64,000 bases of DNA from Ascidia mentula (lineage: Eukaryota; Chordata; Ascidiacea; Phlebobranchia; Ascidiidae). Numbering within the stretch: position 1 is the stretch's first letter; the number at the start of each line of letters is the position of its first letter. The stretch is taken from NCBI GenBank assembly GCA_947561715.1, contig OX387200.1, positions 7,938,501-8,002,500 on the forward strand, read 5' to 3'. Made by a program: the position numbers and the translations under genes. Shown here in pieces: positions 1 to 12,579 of this stretch. The notes beneath the pieces are model-generated. The model did not search any database and had not been told where the DNA came from. It saw nothing but the letters and a program-made list of their open reading frames with translations.

Positions 1-2232
1 AAATGTAGTGTGGTGCATTCATGGAGGTTTTGATCGCTACACTCTACAAGACCAATGCAATTCAATGGGACGCAGATAACCATGCAACCGCTATTGTTTG
101 CTACGGCAGCGTTTGTTCGTTTTTTAAAAACCATATTCGAAGGGTAAGATCGCCCTCTACCGGACCCCCCTGGTCTACCTGTAATTATTAATAAGATAAT
201 AATATAATATTTCATGAATAGAATTTTGAGCCATATATTCGTCGATTGATGGAAAAAAGATAAGTGTAATATACTGCATCACCTTCCTCAGGCCTAAATG
301 GTTCTGGTTTCGGTGGTGGTTGCGGTCCTGAGACAAAGCATAAATTGAAAGACGCATCGCACGTTTAAAAACTTATGAAATGTATAAAGAATTACTTACT
401 GTTGGGAGAATCGCTAATCGCAATGAACCGCAAAAGTTGGTTCATAACATTTCTGAGTTCCTCGACGCCCACTTCGTTATCATTCCCACTGCAACATATA
501 CAGGTTTAGTACTATTGGACGTTTACTTATTACAAGCTATGAGATGTATGTTTATGCATGAAACGTGTTTCGTATACGTTCCTTATACATTTTAGTTATT
601 ATAAGGTCGGGATTTCAGCATGATGTGGTTTAAATAGTGCAAAATCAAACAGTACCCAAGTTGGTATTTGGAAAGGAGTGTGTATCCGATCAGGACGTTG
701 GCATAATTTCCCGACACCACAAAAGTGTTTGTGAATTCATAATTCGGTTCGCCAGGGGTATTTAGAACAGTTTCGTTTGGACTCCTTGAGCGCCATTTCT
801 AAGCAAGACACAGAATGAAGTTGCGTCTTCGGCAAATAAAGAAACAAACCATGTACCGTTGGATGTTGAACGATAAAAAACACTTCGCAAATGGATGGGC
901 TCCGGGAGCCGTATAGTTGCGACGTTTTGTAATCGAGCCGAAAGCCGTTGTAAGTTGTTGTGGAATTAATGCTGCTGAACATGGAGTCAAAGGAACTTCC
1001 AACGAAAGACAAAACCTGCTTTGTAAACGACGCTAGTATACGTTCGACTTGTACTTTTTCAAAAAAACTAATAACAGTTTGTCAGTGTATACAGTTTTAG
1101 GTTAGAATAGTAACACTCGTATTGCCTGGATTGTGCTTTGATTGTTGTCCGGAGCTTCGTCTATCCACCAGAGGGCAGTAAAGGGATATGCAATGGTGGT
1201 TGCGAACACTGTTCTACTGGTTCTGAAAAAAAAGCGGGCAATGATGTAACAAAATTATACGTAAATGATTTTTGAAAATAGCTACTTGAAACTTTACCTG
1301 TACATGTCATTATATTCCGCGACTCTGTCCGCGTTGCGGTCATCTTCCCAAAATGTCACCTATATGGACAACAAACAAAAAATTAAAAAAAAATTCCTTT
1401 GTTTTTATCACTGCCACAGGCAACTCTGTTGGGCTTCAAATCTCAACAATTGCGTTTATTTAACTCCCCCCTTTTTTACTTATCATTTCACCGTACCATT
1501 TTGCCGGTTCGCCTTCATTTTACACTAAAAATGATTGTAGTACAATAATCGAACCGTCTGTAGCACGAAATTCTCAACTTTTGCATTGCTCACCTCATTT
1601 CCACCATCGAACATACCAAATCGACCGTTTTCGATTGTGGTTGCTGGTTCCACGAAGTCATCGTACTCGTATTTATGAAAGTTTTTGATTAGGCGTGTGA
1701 TGTTTGACGAATACGCCTCGATGTCCTCCAACGTATTAGCGACGATCTCAATTCCTGAGACAATAATTTAATGAGGTAGATAGTTTCAATGCGAATAATT
1801 GAATCAATTACGCGCGAAACACACAAATTATTATGTATATTGACAGTCGCATTGGCGTGAAAAAGATATTGCTTTATCACACAGGCATGACATACACGTG
1901 AAACACACAAGTTATCATGCAATACAGCTATGCATTTCTCGAAAAAAAAAAGTAAATTTAATACGGGTCATATTTCCACAAAACAATTTGTCTATTCGAT
2001 TTTAAACTTTCAAAAACAGTGTATGCTTTTGTTAATCCTTTTATTCTAAGTTTGTATAAAGCAAGTTCGAAAACTTATCTACAAGTCGTTATAACGACGT
2101 CTGTTTTAAGTTTGGCAAAAACTTATTGGATATAGGCCATTATCAGCACCTACCTTGTTGTGCGTTTGTTTTCCAAATGAAAATCTTCAGTGCAATAAGG
2201 CACAGAAACACTTCTGCAGTCTTAAAATCCAT
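1..2232 (-). CDS. Novel secreted protein, 3' end beyond window
   Basis: Not recognised. The first coding exon (2232-2154) starts MDFKTAEVFLCLIALKIF and ends TNAQQ, a plausible signal peptide. Exon 1754-1594 continues in phase (GIEIVANTLEDIEAYSSN...GRFGMFDGGNE), starts after TTGTCTCAG and ends at GTGAGC. Three downstream exons are in phase with one another: 488-400 (acidic, VGVEELRNVMNQLLRFIAI, faintly EF-hand-like), 327-283 (PQPPPKPEPFRPEE, after TTTGTCTCAG) and 178 down to the left edge (GRPGGSGRGRSYPS..., open to base 1). At least one exon is missing from my model between 1594 and 488, because exon 2 ends in phase 0 and exon 488-400 needs phase 2. The product should be a secreted protein with a proline/glycine-rich C-terminal part. 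It lies head to head with CSTPP1, 0.8 kb away. The first two exons are the best supported; linking them to the last three is inference. Confidence 0.55.
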
Positions 2233-3024
2233 CACCAACTACAAATCCTTGCCACGTTTTGCTGTTATGGTTGTGTTGTTTCGGCGAACGAACTGGCGAG
2301 TCGTGGCTAGCCCCGAGCAGGCACAAGCAGTAATTTTTCAATTATATTCTATTAATGACCAAGTGAAGCGTTGTGTCTTGTCATTGTGATCAGGCATTTC
2401 AAACCATTGTTTCGCCTTTGGAAGAAGTACGGATTTTCAATACATTTGATGTGTTTTTAATAACAGGGCTTTGTGTCGCAATGTCCGAAAATTACGTTGA
2501 TTCAAAGTGGACCAATGCATTTTTTTAGATTTACAATCTACAGTATCAACAACGATGCTCTACCTGGAAGTTTAAAATTCACAATTGTACTTACACCATC
2601 CTTAATAAAAAACATAGTTTTTCTTCATTGAATATATAGACTATTCAAAAGTATCTTTCACAAATTCTTTAAGTTGCCGTTTTTTGTCGCAATACTATCC
2701 TTTATATTATTTCAGTTTGCAGGAAACGTTTCCAAGCATGCAAATAGAGTTAAAGAAAGCGCTGAAATGCAAAAATTACGAGGTTAAAACAAAAAGATCA
2801 GTCGGAAAAAAGCAATGGTCTAATTTTATGTTTATATATGCTTATAGGTATACGTCAATATTTAAAATATCCTAGCGTTGGTAGCAACGTGAATTTTATT
2901 TAAATCTGCAAACATTTTTTTTTGCCATCTTCAAATTAACCGGGCAGTTTGTGAAACTTTTGTCACAAGCCAAAAGTGCATCTTAAAAATTACCATGACT
3001 AATTTGTGTTCTGGGTCGGAAGAA
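2233..3024. other. Intergenic, head-to-head with CSTPP1
   Basis: The 0.8 kb separates the start codons of the minus-strand secreted gene and plus-strand CSTPP1. It is AT-rich with several poly-T runs and must hold both 5' regions. I see no clear core promoter motif or further exon. Confidence 0.5.
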
Positions 3025-5388
3025 ATGTCATCAAATAACTACTTGGGTATGTTAATTTTTTACCGTTTTTCACATATTGTTTTGCTCTTATTTTGCACAA
3101 CGAATGGGATTTGTTGTTTTCGTCGTGTGTGTATGATCGAATTTAAATATATTTTTTTGCAAATGTGAGTTTGTTTTGTCAACATAAATGCAAACCGTAT
3201 TGTTAATTTCAGCAAAGCATAATATTCTTTTGTACGTCGAAGATGCAATCTGTCAACTATTGGAATATAAAGATGACAATTCAAAGGTAGTACATGGAAA
3301 GTTTTTAGCAGATTAGTAAGCACAGTAAAATTTTGTGTAAGGGTAAGATTTTCTCCAATCATTCATTACTTATTCAAGTTTCAGAAGTGTTCACAAAGGC
3401 ACCCATATTATGTTTCGTGAATTTGAATTTGTCCGTGCAACATCTCACAACCGTTCTTGTTTTATTCGATCAGTGTGGACTTGTTTTCGACACATCGCGA
3501 GCCATGGAGGTAATCACTATAACTGAATTCCATATATCTGTCAGTACACCGTCATTAATTTTCATATTAATCAAATGATGTGTAAAGTGTTTTGATTCAA
3601 TTCATTTTTTTTTTCAAATGTCTGTTTTATGTAATCTGGTGTGGCATAAATGACAAAATGATTCTGTGATAACTGTATCAAATGTATTTGAAATCATTTT
3701 GCCATTGCTCTGCAAGTTGGCATTTATGGCTGATCTGTTTGCACATACTTTGTAGAGCTGCTCAGTGTGAAGGAATATCACTCATTATTATGCTTGCTTT
3801 GCCATGACTTTCCACTTGATGTAATCCAAAGAACAGCCAGAATAGTTTTAATGGATGATGCTTTGGATTGTTTGATGTCTTTTGTGGACTTTTTGTATGC
3901 ATTTCAAATCCAGTTCTATTTTGAAGGTGAAGTATTGTTGATGCTGTGTTTTTTTTTGTACTGGTAATCTAATTTATGTTGATATGTTTAAAGTCAAAAT
4001 TGTGCTGTTCCTTAGTACACTCACTAGAAAGCACACAATTATGTATGGTTCACAAAAAAAAATATTTTTAGAGTTTGTCAATGCCTGCAAAGAGGCATAT
4101 GACCATTTGCTTACAGCACAACCCACTGTAGTTGTTCCTTCAATGGAAAGTTGGAATCAAACCAAGACAGCAGTGCCCGAAGCAGGCAATGTTTCAAGGC
4201 AAAATGATGGTACAGCAAATTATAAAAATTTACCAGATTTTCAATGACTTTTCCTTCTCCTGTGTAGGAGTAAATAGTCAGACATTTTTTGACTTAATGG
4301 AAAAAACATGTGGCAAATTGGGGGAGTTTACCAAGAAACCTTCGCTTCAGCACATCCACAGTGAGCTGACCAAGTTGCCCAGAGTCACTTTCTATGGACT
4401 GCTGACTGCTTTGAGCAAAAACGATGACATCAATGCTGAAATAGGTATTTTACACAAACCTCTACATCATGGTAATTTTTCGGTCCCTCTGAGAACCCAT
4501 CATAGGCATTGAGTCTGGGCATTGCAGACATAACATACATAATAGCCATTGATCATGTGATAAGGCGACTAAAACAGGGGCTGTACTGGAACTGTCAACT
4601 GGTCAACTGGGTAAGTTGTCAACCAGTTCTGGCAGTAACAGTTTAAAAAATGTGGAGTATTAAACTTGTTAATCAAGTCAATGCCCACAACGCCAACGAT
4701 GCGTGCGATGCCTACGATGCGTGCATTGGGTTTTCAGAGACGCCCGTAATTTTTTGATTTACACTATTGCATGACTTTTCATTTTAAGTAGAAACTATAC
4801 AGTTTCTGTTGCAACTGTTGACTTCTATTACTGCATTTGTTAAATCTCATTTTTCAGGTGCTTTGCCCTGTCATGACTGTATGCTTGACGGTACAGATGC
4901 GGACATAATTCTACGATAAACATCGCTATGGGCTGCACACTAGGTAGAGTTGATTTTGTTTGCAAAGAGATCAGAGCTGTAGTTTTAGTTTGTCTTTCTC
5001 TCCTATTTTCGCAGATATTTGCAAAGCAACTTCTTCAAGTGCGCACCACGTGGCTAATTTAGGCTTCCCAGACAATGAATTGATCAAAGAAGAGACATCC
5101 GCCGAGCGACTGTTGTGGTTCATGAGTGCACTAGGTTTATTTACAGCACATTTCGTTGACGCGAAAAACGACGCAAAATATCGCAACAAAAAATCTTGGT
5201 CGACCGGCTCCATATCAATAAAGAGCGACGACATTTCACAATATACACACTGGCGTAAGCACTCTGTGTCGGCCCGTCCAAAGGATGTTATCGGCGGAAA
5301 GATTTCCCAAAAAGTACAGTATAAAATATTAAACAAACAAACGAACAAGCAAATTCGTTCTAATGCGTTGTTCTTACAGGGCGCTTGA
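3025..5388 (+). CDS. CSTPP1: CSTPP1/C11orf49 homolog, centriolar satellite regulator of tubulin polyglutamylase
   Basis: Exons 3025-3046, 3213-3315, 3379-3509, 3756-3926, 4072-4209, 4268-4444, 4858-4890, 5015-5313 and 5380-5388 join in phase to about 360 aa (human protein about 331). It matches vertebrate C11orf49 along its length: LAKHNILLYVEDAICQLLEY, VHKGTHIMFREFEFVRATSH, ARIVLMDDALDCLMSF, FAFQIQFY-like YAFQIQFYFE, and RVTFYGLLTALSK followed by GALP. In mammals the protein sits on centriolar satellites and controls the tubulin polyglutamylase complex (TTLL1 complex), so a role in ciliary or centrosomal tubulin glutamylation is expected. The 3' end is ambiguous: if the donor at 4891 is not used, exon 7 reads on to a stop at 4917-4919 and gives about 267 aa with a short tail. 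The last intron (5314-5379, 66 nt) is in frame and could also be retained, adding 22 residues. Confidence 0.93.
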
Positions 5389-5604
5389 CTGACGCCCAAG
5401 ATAAAATCGTTTAACCGCTCCATTTAGCAATCGGCTCACCCGTTATATGCATTGATGCGCTTGAAGATTACGGGTGTGAAATCGGCTGCAAACAATTTTT
5501 TGCTTTCAAGTACGGGCGGTTCCGGTTTGGCGGATATGAATGGCATATGCGATATCCATGAATTCCATGAAGTCCTGTCTTGGCCGCCCTTGCGGGTTTT
5601 GTGA

Positions 5605-5620
5605 AATAAATTAAAATAAA
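5605..5620 (+). terminator. Two AATAAA polyadenylation signals for CSTPP1
   Basis: AATAAA occurs at 5605-5610 and 5615-5620, about 220 nt after the CSTPP1 stop and just before the convergent WFIKKN stop at 5680. They are well placed to end the CSTPP1 transcript. Confidence 0.6.
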
Positions 5621-5679
5621 GGCGTTGCTGCCGTTAGGCACGACTTCGAAATAGGCAAGCAATGCTAAATAAGAATCCT

Positions 5680-8600
5680 TTACTCGTTCTGGGTCTCGAG
5701 TTGATTCCTAATAAACCCACATACGTCCTCCGAGGCACCCTCGAGCTTGGCGATGTTCTTGCGGGTCGCGGGAACGCCCAGACTCCCCTGTGGTACGATC
5801 GGGGCGCCGTTCAAGACGCTCCCACTGATGATTACTTCGCCACAGTGACGATTATTCCTGCGATCTTGCGCGCTGCACTGCGACGCCCTTGTGATAATTC
5901 CTGATCGAACTGGGCGGTGCATCATGTCAACAACATTGGGGCAAGGACAGGTAACGTTGGTGGACATCACTATTGACTTATCGACCGGGTGTGTGAGGTC
6001 TAGATGATTAAACCCGAACCTTTCGTCTTTCACAACTCTGATCAGACGAAGTGTCAGGTGACTGTCTTCGTTCGGGACATGGATGACCTCGAGGATTTGT
6101 GCCACAAACACGAAGACGGCTTTGCAGTAACCCATCACAATGTTCTTTCTGCACAAAGGACATGGATCGACCGGCTCTCCGGGATTGCGGGGCACCGGAC
6201 AATTATTCCGGCAATCCTCGATATTTCGAAAATTATTTCCGTTGCCTCCACAGCCACTGTACACGAAAGGCTGCGAGAAATAAATTTTACATCAATTTTA
6301 TATGTTCCTCTGTTGAAACACTGGTACCACAAATGTACTTTTCACCGTGCAGTCTTTCAAAAACACCGAAATTTACACAACTGAGCTCACCTCGCAGTTG
6401 CCTGAAATACTGTTGTAGAAGAGGCGTTGGGTAAATTGGAAACAGTTGCCTCTTTGTAATGGAAGCGCGCAGCGGCTGCGACAGGTATTTTCGCATTCTT
6501 GTCTCGTTCGATACTAAAAAGTAAAAGCAGCAATTTGTTTGTTTGTGAATTTTCCGATAGGTATCATGGTCAAAATGCAAATACCTGCATATTTATTAAT
6601 TATTAGTTAAAAGAGAGCAACAGGTACAAACTTAATATAAAATATAAACATAATTGTATAGGTTATATAAGAGAAAACCTAAGTCATTTTTCCTTATGTT
6701 GTTTCTGATATATATATATATTTTGTCTACAATTTTTTTAGTGATCTTAAAAATGCCAAATTTTAGGCGACATACATATATCAAAAACAACATAACGACA
6801 AATGCCTTGGGTTTTCTTATATAACTTATTAAAAAATCAGATTCCAAGTCTTTGTTGCCCATGAAACTGTTGGGAGATTCCTGTACATAGTGTTAGAGTT
6901 CTATCCATGATTGTACAGAAAGCTTTTAGTTTTATTTTACTTTGTTTATGAGGGAGCTGCAAACCCGGAAGGAGTTCCGTTCGCAGTTTTCCGTGTTTCT
7001 GTTGTAGAACCATATTCGCTTGTAGATCAGATCGGTTGGCGAGTCGAAGCAGTTTGCATTTTGTTGGGTGGGGCTTTGCAAGCATAACTGCTGGAACGTA
7101 TGACCAGTGACCGATGATGTGTTGACCCACTGATGCACTGGACACATTTACACAAAGAATAATTTTTTGTCATGCTGCAACACCGTTGGCATGAGCAGCG
7201 TATAGGATTTTAATAGTGTATTTATTTATTAGTTAATTGTTTCCTTTCGAAAATATGTTCTTATAGCTGATCAATTTTAGCCGTTTTTTCAACATTCGCC
7301 ATAAAGTTCTACGGTGTCTAATTCTGATTTAATTTGCTCACCTCTCACAATGAGGTTAAACTTGATGAGCACGTAGCCTCTGTAGTTTGTCGCCTCGCAA
7401 ACGTAAAGTCCTTCATCGCTGACACGTACATGTTGAAGAAATAGGGAGCCTCCGCCACTCTGAGGCATCGACAAGCGACCGATCCGTTCACCAGCCCTTA
7501 TGATGACGCGTTGGCCCCTGGCTTGCCAGTAAAACCTGGGTCGGGGATAAGCGCTCACTTGGCATCGGAATGTTACGTTGCTTCCTTCATCGACGACCAA
7601 ACGTTTGTGAGATCCGAACGCAATTGGTTTTGTGTGGGTCCGGGATGTTGCCAACGCTACGGACGGGGTGGTAAATAATGGACAGTCCACTTGATAAACC
7701 GTAGTGCCCGCCAAACAGGCCGCCTTGTCCATTTGGCAACGTGACATGTAGGAAAAGCGATCAGAGGCGCAGAAGAGCGTGGTGTTTGTTAAACGGGGGC
7801 ACTCCTCGGCGCACTCACATCTTGCCGTTTCTTCCCCTTCGACGCACACCGATCCCTGGCGGGTGCAGACAATATCCCTGCACGTCGTGCGTAGCTAAAC
7901 ACGAAGAAGAAGAAAGGAAGATTTATTTCCTTTTCACCAAAAGCAAAACAATATCGGCGCGGCTATTTGCCCACCGTATAGCCCACCCATGTTCATCGCT
8001 CAAGTTTCTCCCAACAACTATTCAAGGATTGTGGTGGACTAATCAGTTTCATGCAAAGTACGCAGGCAAATAAACTATTAAAGCTACAGATCTTTTGATG
8101 TCTCTGTAATCAAAACGTGTTTTTGTCTGCTCTGATCGATGGAAAGTCCCCACAACGATCGCAATGTTTGTTCAACAGATTTAACAGTCAAAAGGTCGAA
8201 CTGGTTTTAAATTAGTTAGTTCGGAACCTCGTCACAACAGTGTGAAACGATTGACAGCGACGAATTGCGCGGATTAAGTGGCAATCTTTGTCAGAAATTT
8301 ATCATAAAGCGACCGCCTTAGTGCGGAGTTCAACACGCTCAACCCGCGGGTCACATCAGTACTTAGTGGTGGAAGCCTAACTAACATATAACCAACATAA
8401 TCAGTGTTAAACAAAACTTCAAATTACCTTTAAAGTGCAACATAACGCCGACAAAATTACAATAAACGCAAGCTGATTTCTACCGAAACAAAGGACTACC
8501 GAAGGCGATGCACGATGTTTTAATGAGCAAAACTTTTTAAACTTCAACAGACACATTATATTTTTAAACTTAATTTCCGAACTTACCTGGGGTATCGGTG

Positions 8601-8862
8601 TGCAGCTCATATTTCCACAAGCATTGAGACAACACAGTTCAGTTGTAAGACACTGGAATCGGGTGGTGCAATTGAAGGGACAGTTCCCAGACTCGTCCCG
8701 GCCGATGGGTGTGCTGGGACACACGGGCTGGGGATTGACAAACTGATCTCGTATTGTTTGCTCCGATTCGTAAATTCTTCTGTTTGCTTGTATCGGAGTG
8801 GCGCCTGTGTGGACAGCGGCAAGGTAGAGGCAACCCAGCATCAGAAATTGAAATTTAAACAT
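5680..8862 (-). CDS. WFIKKN: WFIKKN (GASP) multidomain protease inhibitor / GDF-binding protein
   Basis: Five exons, 8862-8587, 7894-7342, 7137-6941, 6513-6391 and 6270-5680, join in phase to 579 aa (human WFIKKN2 is 576). Order: signal peptide (MFKFQFLMLGCLYLAAVHTG); WAP domain with eight cysteines ending CGNMSC; follistatin/Kazal module; Ig domain (FRCQVSAYPRPRFYW ... DEGLYVCEATN); two Kunitz domains; C-terminal netrin (NTR) module starting DPCPLCRKNIVMGYC. Kunitz 2 has canonical spacing C-x8-C-x15-C-x7-C-x12-C-x3-C and GCGGNGNNF; the residue after its second cysteine (P1) is Phe. Kunitz 1 has canonical spacing only in its second half. Vertebrate WFIKKNs are secreted, bind GDF8/GDF11 through the follistatin and NTR parts, and inhibit proteases. 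No TGF-beta ligand is visible here. Confidence 0.96.
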
Positions 8863-9275
8863 GTTACGGAGTTACGGAGCTTAAACACAAACTGGAAACA
8901 AATATCTTGAAACTGAAAAACTAATTTCGACAATATTATTTTTTTTATGATGTATTTTTAATATTTTTAATTTTTTCGAAATTAAACATTCTTGCAAAAT
9001 GAGTTCGAACAACTATGTCTTTATTGGATCAATACAAAATTAACCGCAAAAAAATGTAAAATCCAGGTATAATAATATAAAATCTATTCCTGATCAGTCC
9101 ATGCGCCTAAGCAGATCCGAGACAATGTTGCGAAAGTTTCTCTTCGCGCACAATCTCACGCGATCCATCTTCGAATTTTATCGTATGTTTTGCTCTGGCG
9201 TGCTATCGCATGCCGACACCGGCGTTACTGAAGTGCCAAAGGGCGCGGAATCTCACTATAAAGCTGCTGCCGTCA
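8863..9275. other. Short head-to-head intergenic region
   Basis: 413 bp separate the WFIKKN start (minus) from the start of the small plus-strand gene at 9276. It is AT-rich near 8930-9000. Shared promoter function is plausible but no specific motif was recognised. Confidence 0.4.
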
Positions 9276-10826
9276 ATGGACTACGCACCGAAGAGTGCGT
9301 CTTATTTTGGGAACGCGGGCAAGCTGTTCCAACATTTCCGCGAGAAAAGACAAACCGACCAGGGCTGGAAAGCTTCCGACCAGTTGCAACCACAACTAAG
9401 ATTTAGCAAAGGTGAGTCGTGGGTCATTGTGTTTTCATGTTCACTCTCACTGATCTACTCTATCGCGGCGTTGTCACTGTGCAGTCTAATGAATGAGGCC
9501 GTGGCTGATGTTCAAGTGGGCGTTACAGACGGGGTCTACGTGAAAACATGCGATGAAGCCCACAAGGCAGTGGTTCTTCTGCTCCCATGGGTTACTACGC
9601 CGTCGCGGCGAAAACATACATCAATTCCGCTTCGAGTATCACACGCAAAAGCACTTTTGTCACCTCGAGGCTCGACGAGTCCCGTTAATCACGCCTAGGG
9701 AGCTTTGATGTTACCTCAAAGTGAACGCCTCGAGTACCGAGCATCGACCGCTGATACAATCCCTCTCCCCGGCGACGAGGCGCGAAAACAGCACTTGTAT
9801 TAATTCGAGTCCAAATTGTAAGCGAGCACGCAAACATCCGAGACCCATTGACCTCACTGGCTAGGGTGAGAAAGTTTGCTTTTCGGACGGAAAAGGCGTC
9901 TTAGTCGCGTAAACACGACCCTGGAAACTGCGCTTTGTGAGACTGTACGTGCCTCGAGCTCAATCGGGTTTTGCATTCAGGGTCGTCTGAATTAGGACCT
10001 GGATGGAGAAGATTCTTCGAAACACCGCAGTCGTGCGCGACGGAAGCTGTAACTGAATTGACCTCGTCGGCTTGTATGATGATAAATTTTTTCACGGAAA
10101 ATACACTCCAAGTAGATTCTATTTACAAAAGGACGACGAAAGTAATATCTGAAATCATCTTGAGTGCTTTAAAAATACCAGACTTTGCAATTTAATAAAA
10201 ACAATAGAGTACCCAAACAGCGTTTTCTAAAATTGGTTTGATTGCTTTTTAAATAAAACGCACAGTAATTTTCCCACACAGCTGATCACAAAAGCTGGCC
10301 AATTGAAATTTAACGTTCCAAAGCAACTTGCGCCACAGACTTGTTGCATTTTTCCCAAAATGGAAACAAATCTATTTCGGACAGAGACTATTCAATCACT
10401 GACCGACGACATCCAGACAGCGAGATCAGTCTTCGGCCACCAAACACGTTGTCACGTTTGTCACTGCAGACGTCTACACATCGCGCAGTCGTGATGACCG
10501 AACGCCAGCTTGTGGACTCCTTGCTATTGCCACACAAACGCAATGCGAGCCTCCCATGTTTCGGTATGCTTTTTAAGTACGATCAAATGAGCGTGCATAA
10601 GCTCCATTAAGGTAAATTTTGGCATTCCGAGAAAGGTTATCGCGCGTCTAGACGAGGACACACGCGTTGCTCACTTGTTTAGGTAGCTCCTTAAAGCACC
10701 AAAAATATTCCAAAATGTTAACTTAGCCCGAAAGTGCCCGAATCATCTCTTCCTGGTCACCGTTTAGGTGTTCCTACAAGGTGCGGGGCGATGATGTCTT
10801 GGCACTTGCAGCGTTCCCACGATTAG
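9276..10826 (+). CDS. Small unrecognised gene, two possible 3' parts
   Basis: Not recognised. The first exon 9276-9411 reads MDYAPKSASYFGNAGKLFQH and on to QLRFSK, and ends in phase 1 at GTGAGT. Model 1 joins 10339-10563 (LLHFSQNGNKSISDRDYS..., ending PHKRNASLPCFG) and 10768-10826 (VPTRCGAMMSWHLQRSHD, stop); all phases agree and give 139 aa. Model 2 splices to a closer acceptor near 9570 (ACAAG before GCAGTGG) and encodes GSGSSAPMGYYAVAAKTYIN, then a basic serine/threonine-rich end RKSTFVTSRLDESR with a stop at about 9697 (85 aa); its acceptor has a poor pyrimidine tract. Both products are small, soluble, Ser/Arg-rich and without membrane segments. Function is unknown. Coding character and splice phase support a real gene; the choice of model does not rest on homology. 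Confidence 0.5.
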
Positions 10827-12579
10827 AACTGGCGCTTGGTTGAGCTTGAAGGTCGCGGTGCGAACACTAAGGCTTCCGAGCTAAGCTGCAAATTATTCAC
10901 AGACGACAGGGCGGCACGCAAGCGAGGTTTTAGGTGAGATATCAAAGGCGTTAAACTCAAACATTCTTTAACGACTAAATGTGTTTTTATTATTTTTGCA
11001 AAGCCTACCCAGTCAACACATGTTTTATCAGATAAATTGTTTAGTTTTTAATTTGTGTACTTGTTTTCTATATCTGTATGTCTTTCAACACAACGTTCTG
11101 GCATTATATTTATGACCGACAGATGAAATACAACTTGTTTTGCCCGTAATAGTCGAAATAAACAACGAGAGAACAAAAAAGAGTGATGTAATTGTTTGCA
11201 CAAAATTGTATCACGTAGCTACACATGCCAACATATTTTAAAGGGTAAATTGTAACACAAGCTGCAAACCGGAGTAACTGCTTCTCTAAAAGCTTTGATG
11301 ATGCGACGATAACTCTTATCGGCAGTTGGCGGTAGCGCCCGGTCATGCAAGGTGATTTGCCTATAAACATGAAACATACCTGCTGGGCGTAGTTTCCGTA
11401 TTTGGTAGGTTTGCCTAATTTTCTTCATTTTGGTAGTATAAATTTTTAAGAAAATAATGTACATAGTACAAAATACGCACGCTAAAACAGGCTGCAAATA
11501 AATTTCAAATACAGCCGCAAAACTACAATTTTAGCATTTGTATGCAATTTTAGCGATCTTTTTTCTTATCAAGATGCAACATATTTGATTGACACAAAAG
11601 ATGCAACATAGTTGTCTTTCCGCCTCGCATCTTTCTAACGCCCGCAATGTAAAATGCGCACACTATTTTTTGATCAGTTTAGTCATCATGCCATTTCTTG
11701 ATGCACAAAAAAACACGTTTTGTTTGGAAAAACAACCAAAAGACCAAGATTGATTCCCTATGATTTCAAAGTTATCTCCACTCCTTTAGTAGCCATGACA
11801 TATCAACACCGTTTTGTAACACTTCTTCGCGAAGCGGGATTCCGGAATTGCATAAATTTTGGTTCGTATTACACACGATTTATAAAACAATGAGCTTGAT
11901 CCACTGACATATACAGATTTTCTTCTAAGGGATGCGACCAGCATCCAAAAACTTGTTGTGGCACATTATATGCGATTTGGACGCCAGAAGAAGAGATTCC
12001 ATTTGCCAGACAAAAGCACGCCATGTGACAAGCGAAAAAAATTTAAAGACAACCGTTTTGTTCGCCAGCGTTTTTTACATTGCTTTTACATGGTCAGAAG
12101 GGGCTTGGAAAAATCGCCTCATCGCGCCATCATTGACCCGCTTCTGGTTTGATCTGCCATCGTCAAACACTAAAATTTTACAATCTACGTTTAAAATTGT
12201 CTGCACGTTGAATTAAAGCGCTGGCATATTCAAAATATCCCCAAAAATAAGCAAGTATTTTTTCTTTAAGCAGGTGCGAATCAAATAAAAACCAAACGAA
12301 ATCTAGCAACACTTGACGCTTCTTGCATATCAACCCATTGCTTGTTCATTTGCGCAAACTCACATGCTGTTGTGCATATTCTTCAACTGGGCGCTACCTC
12401 CAACAGCGCACGAGCATTTGCAAGATTGCCAGCAATTTTGTCGTTTTAAGAACTGAGACAAATTTAAATATTATCGCAAGATGGAAGCGTGGCAGACTGC
12501 CGACATGGAAAATAAACAAATCCATGATGCAGTGGGGGGAAACTAGTAGATCCGGGAAGCCGACCACATACCCAGTTTC

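Noticed and set aside
4971-5423. 150-codon minus-strand open frame
   Set aside because: It lies antisense to the last coding exons of CSTPP1 and disappears as a gene once the plus-strand exon is read.
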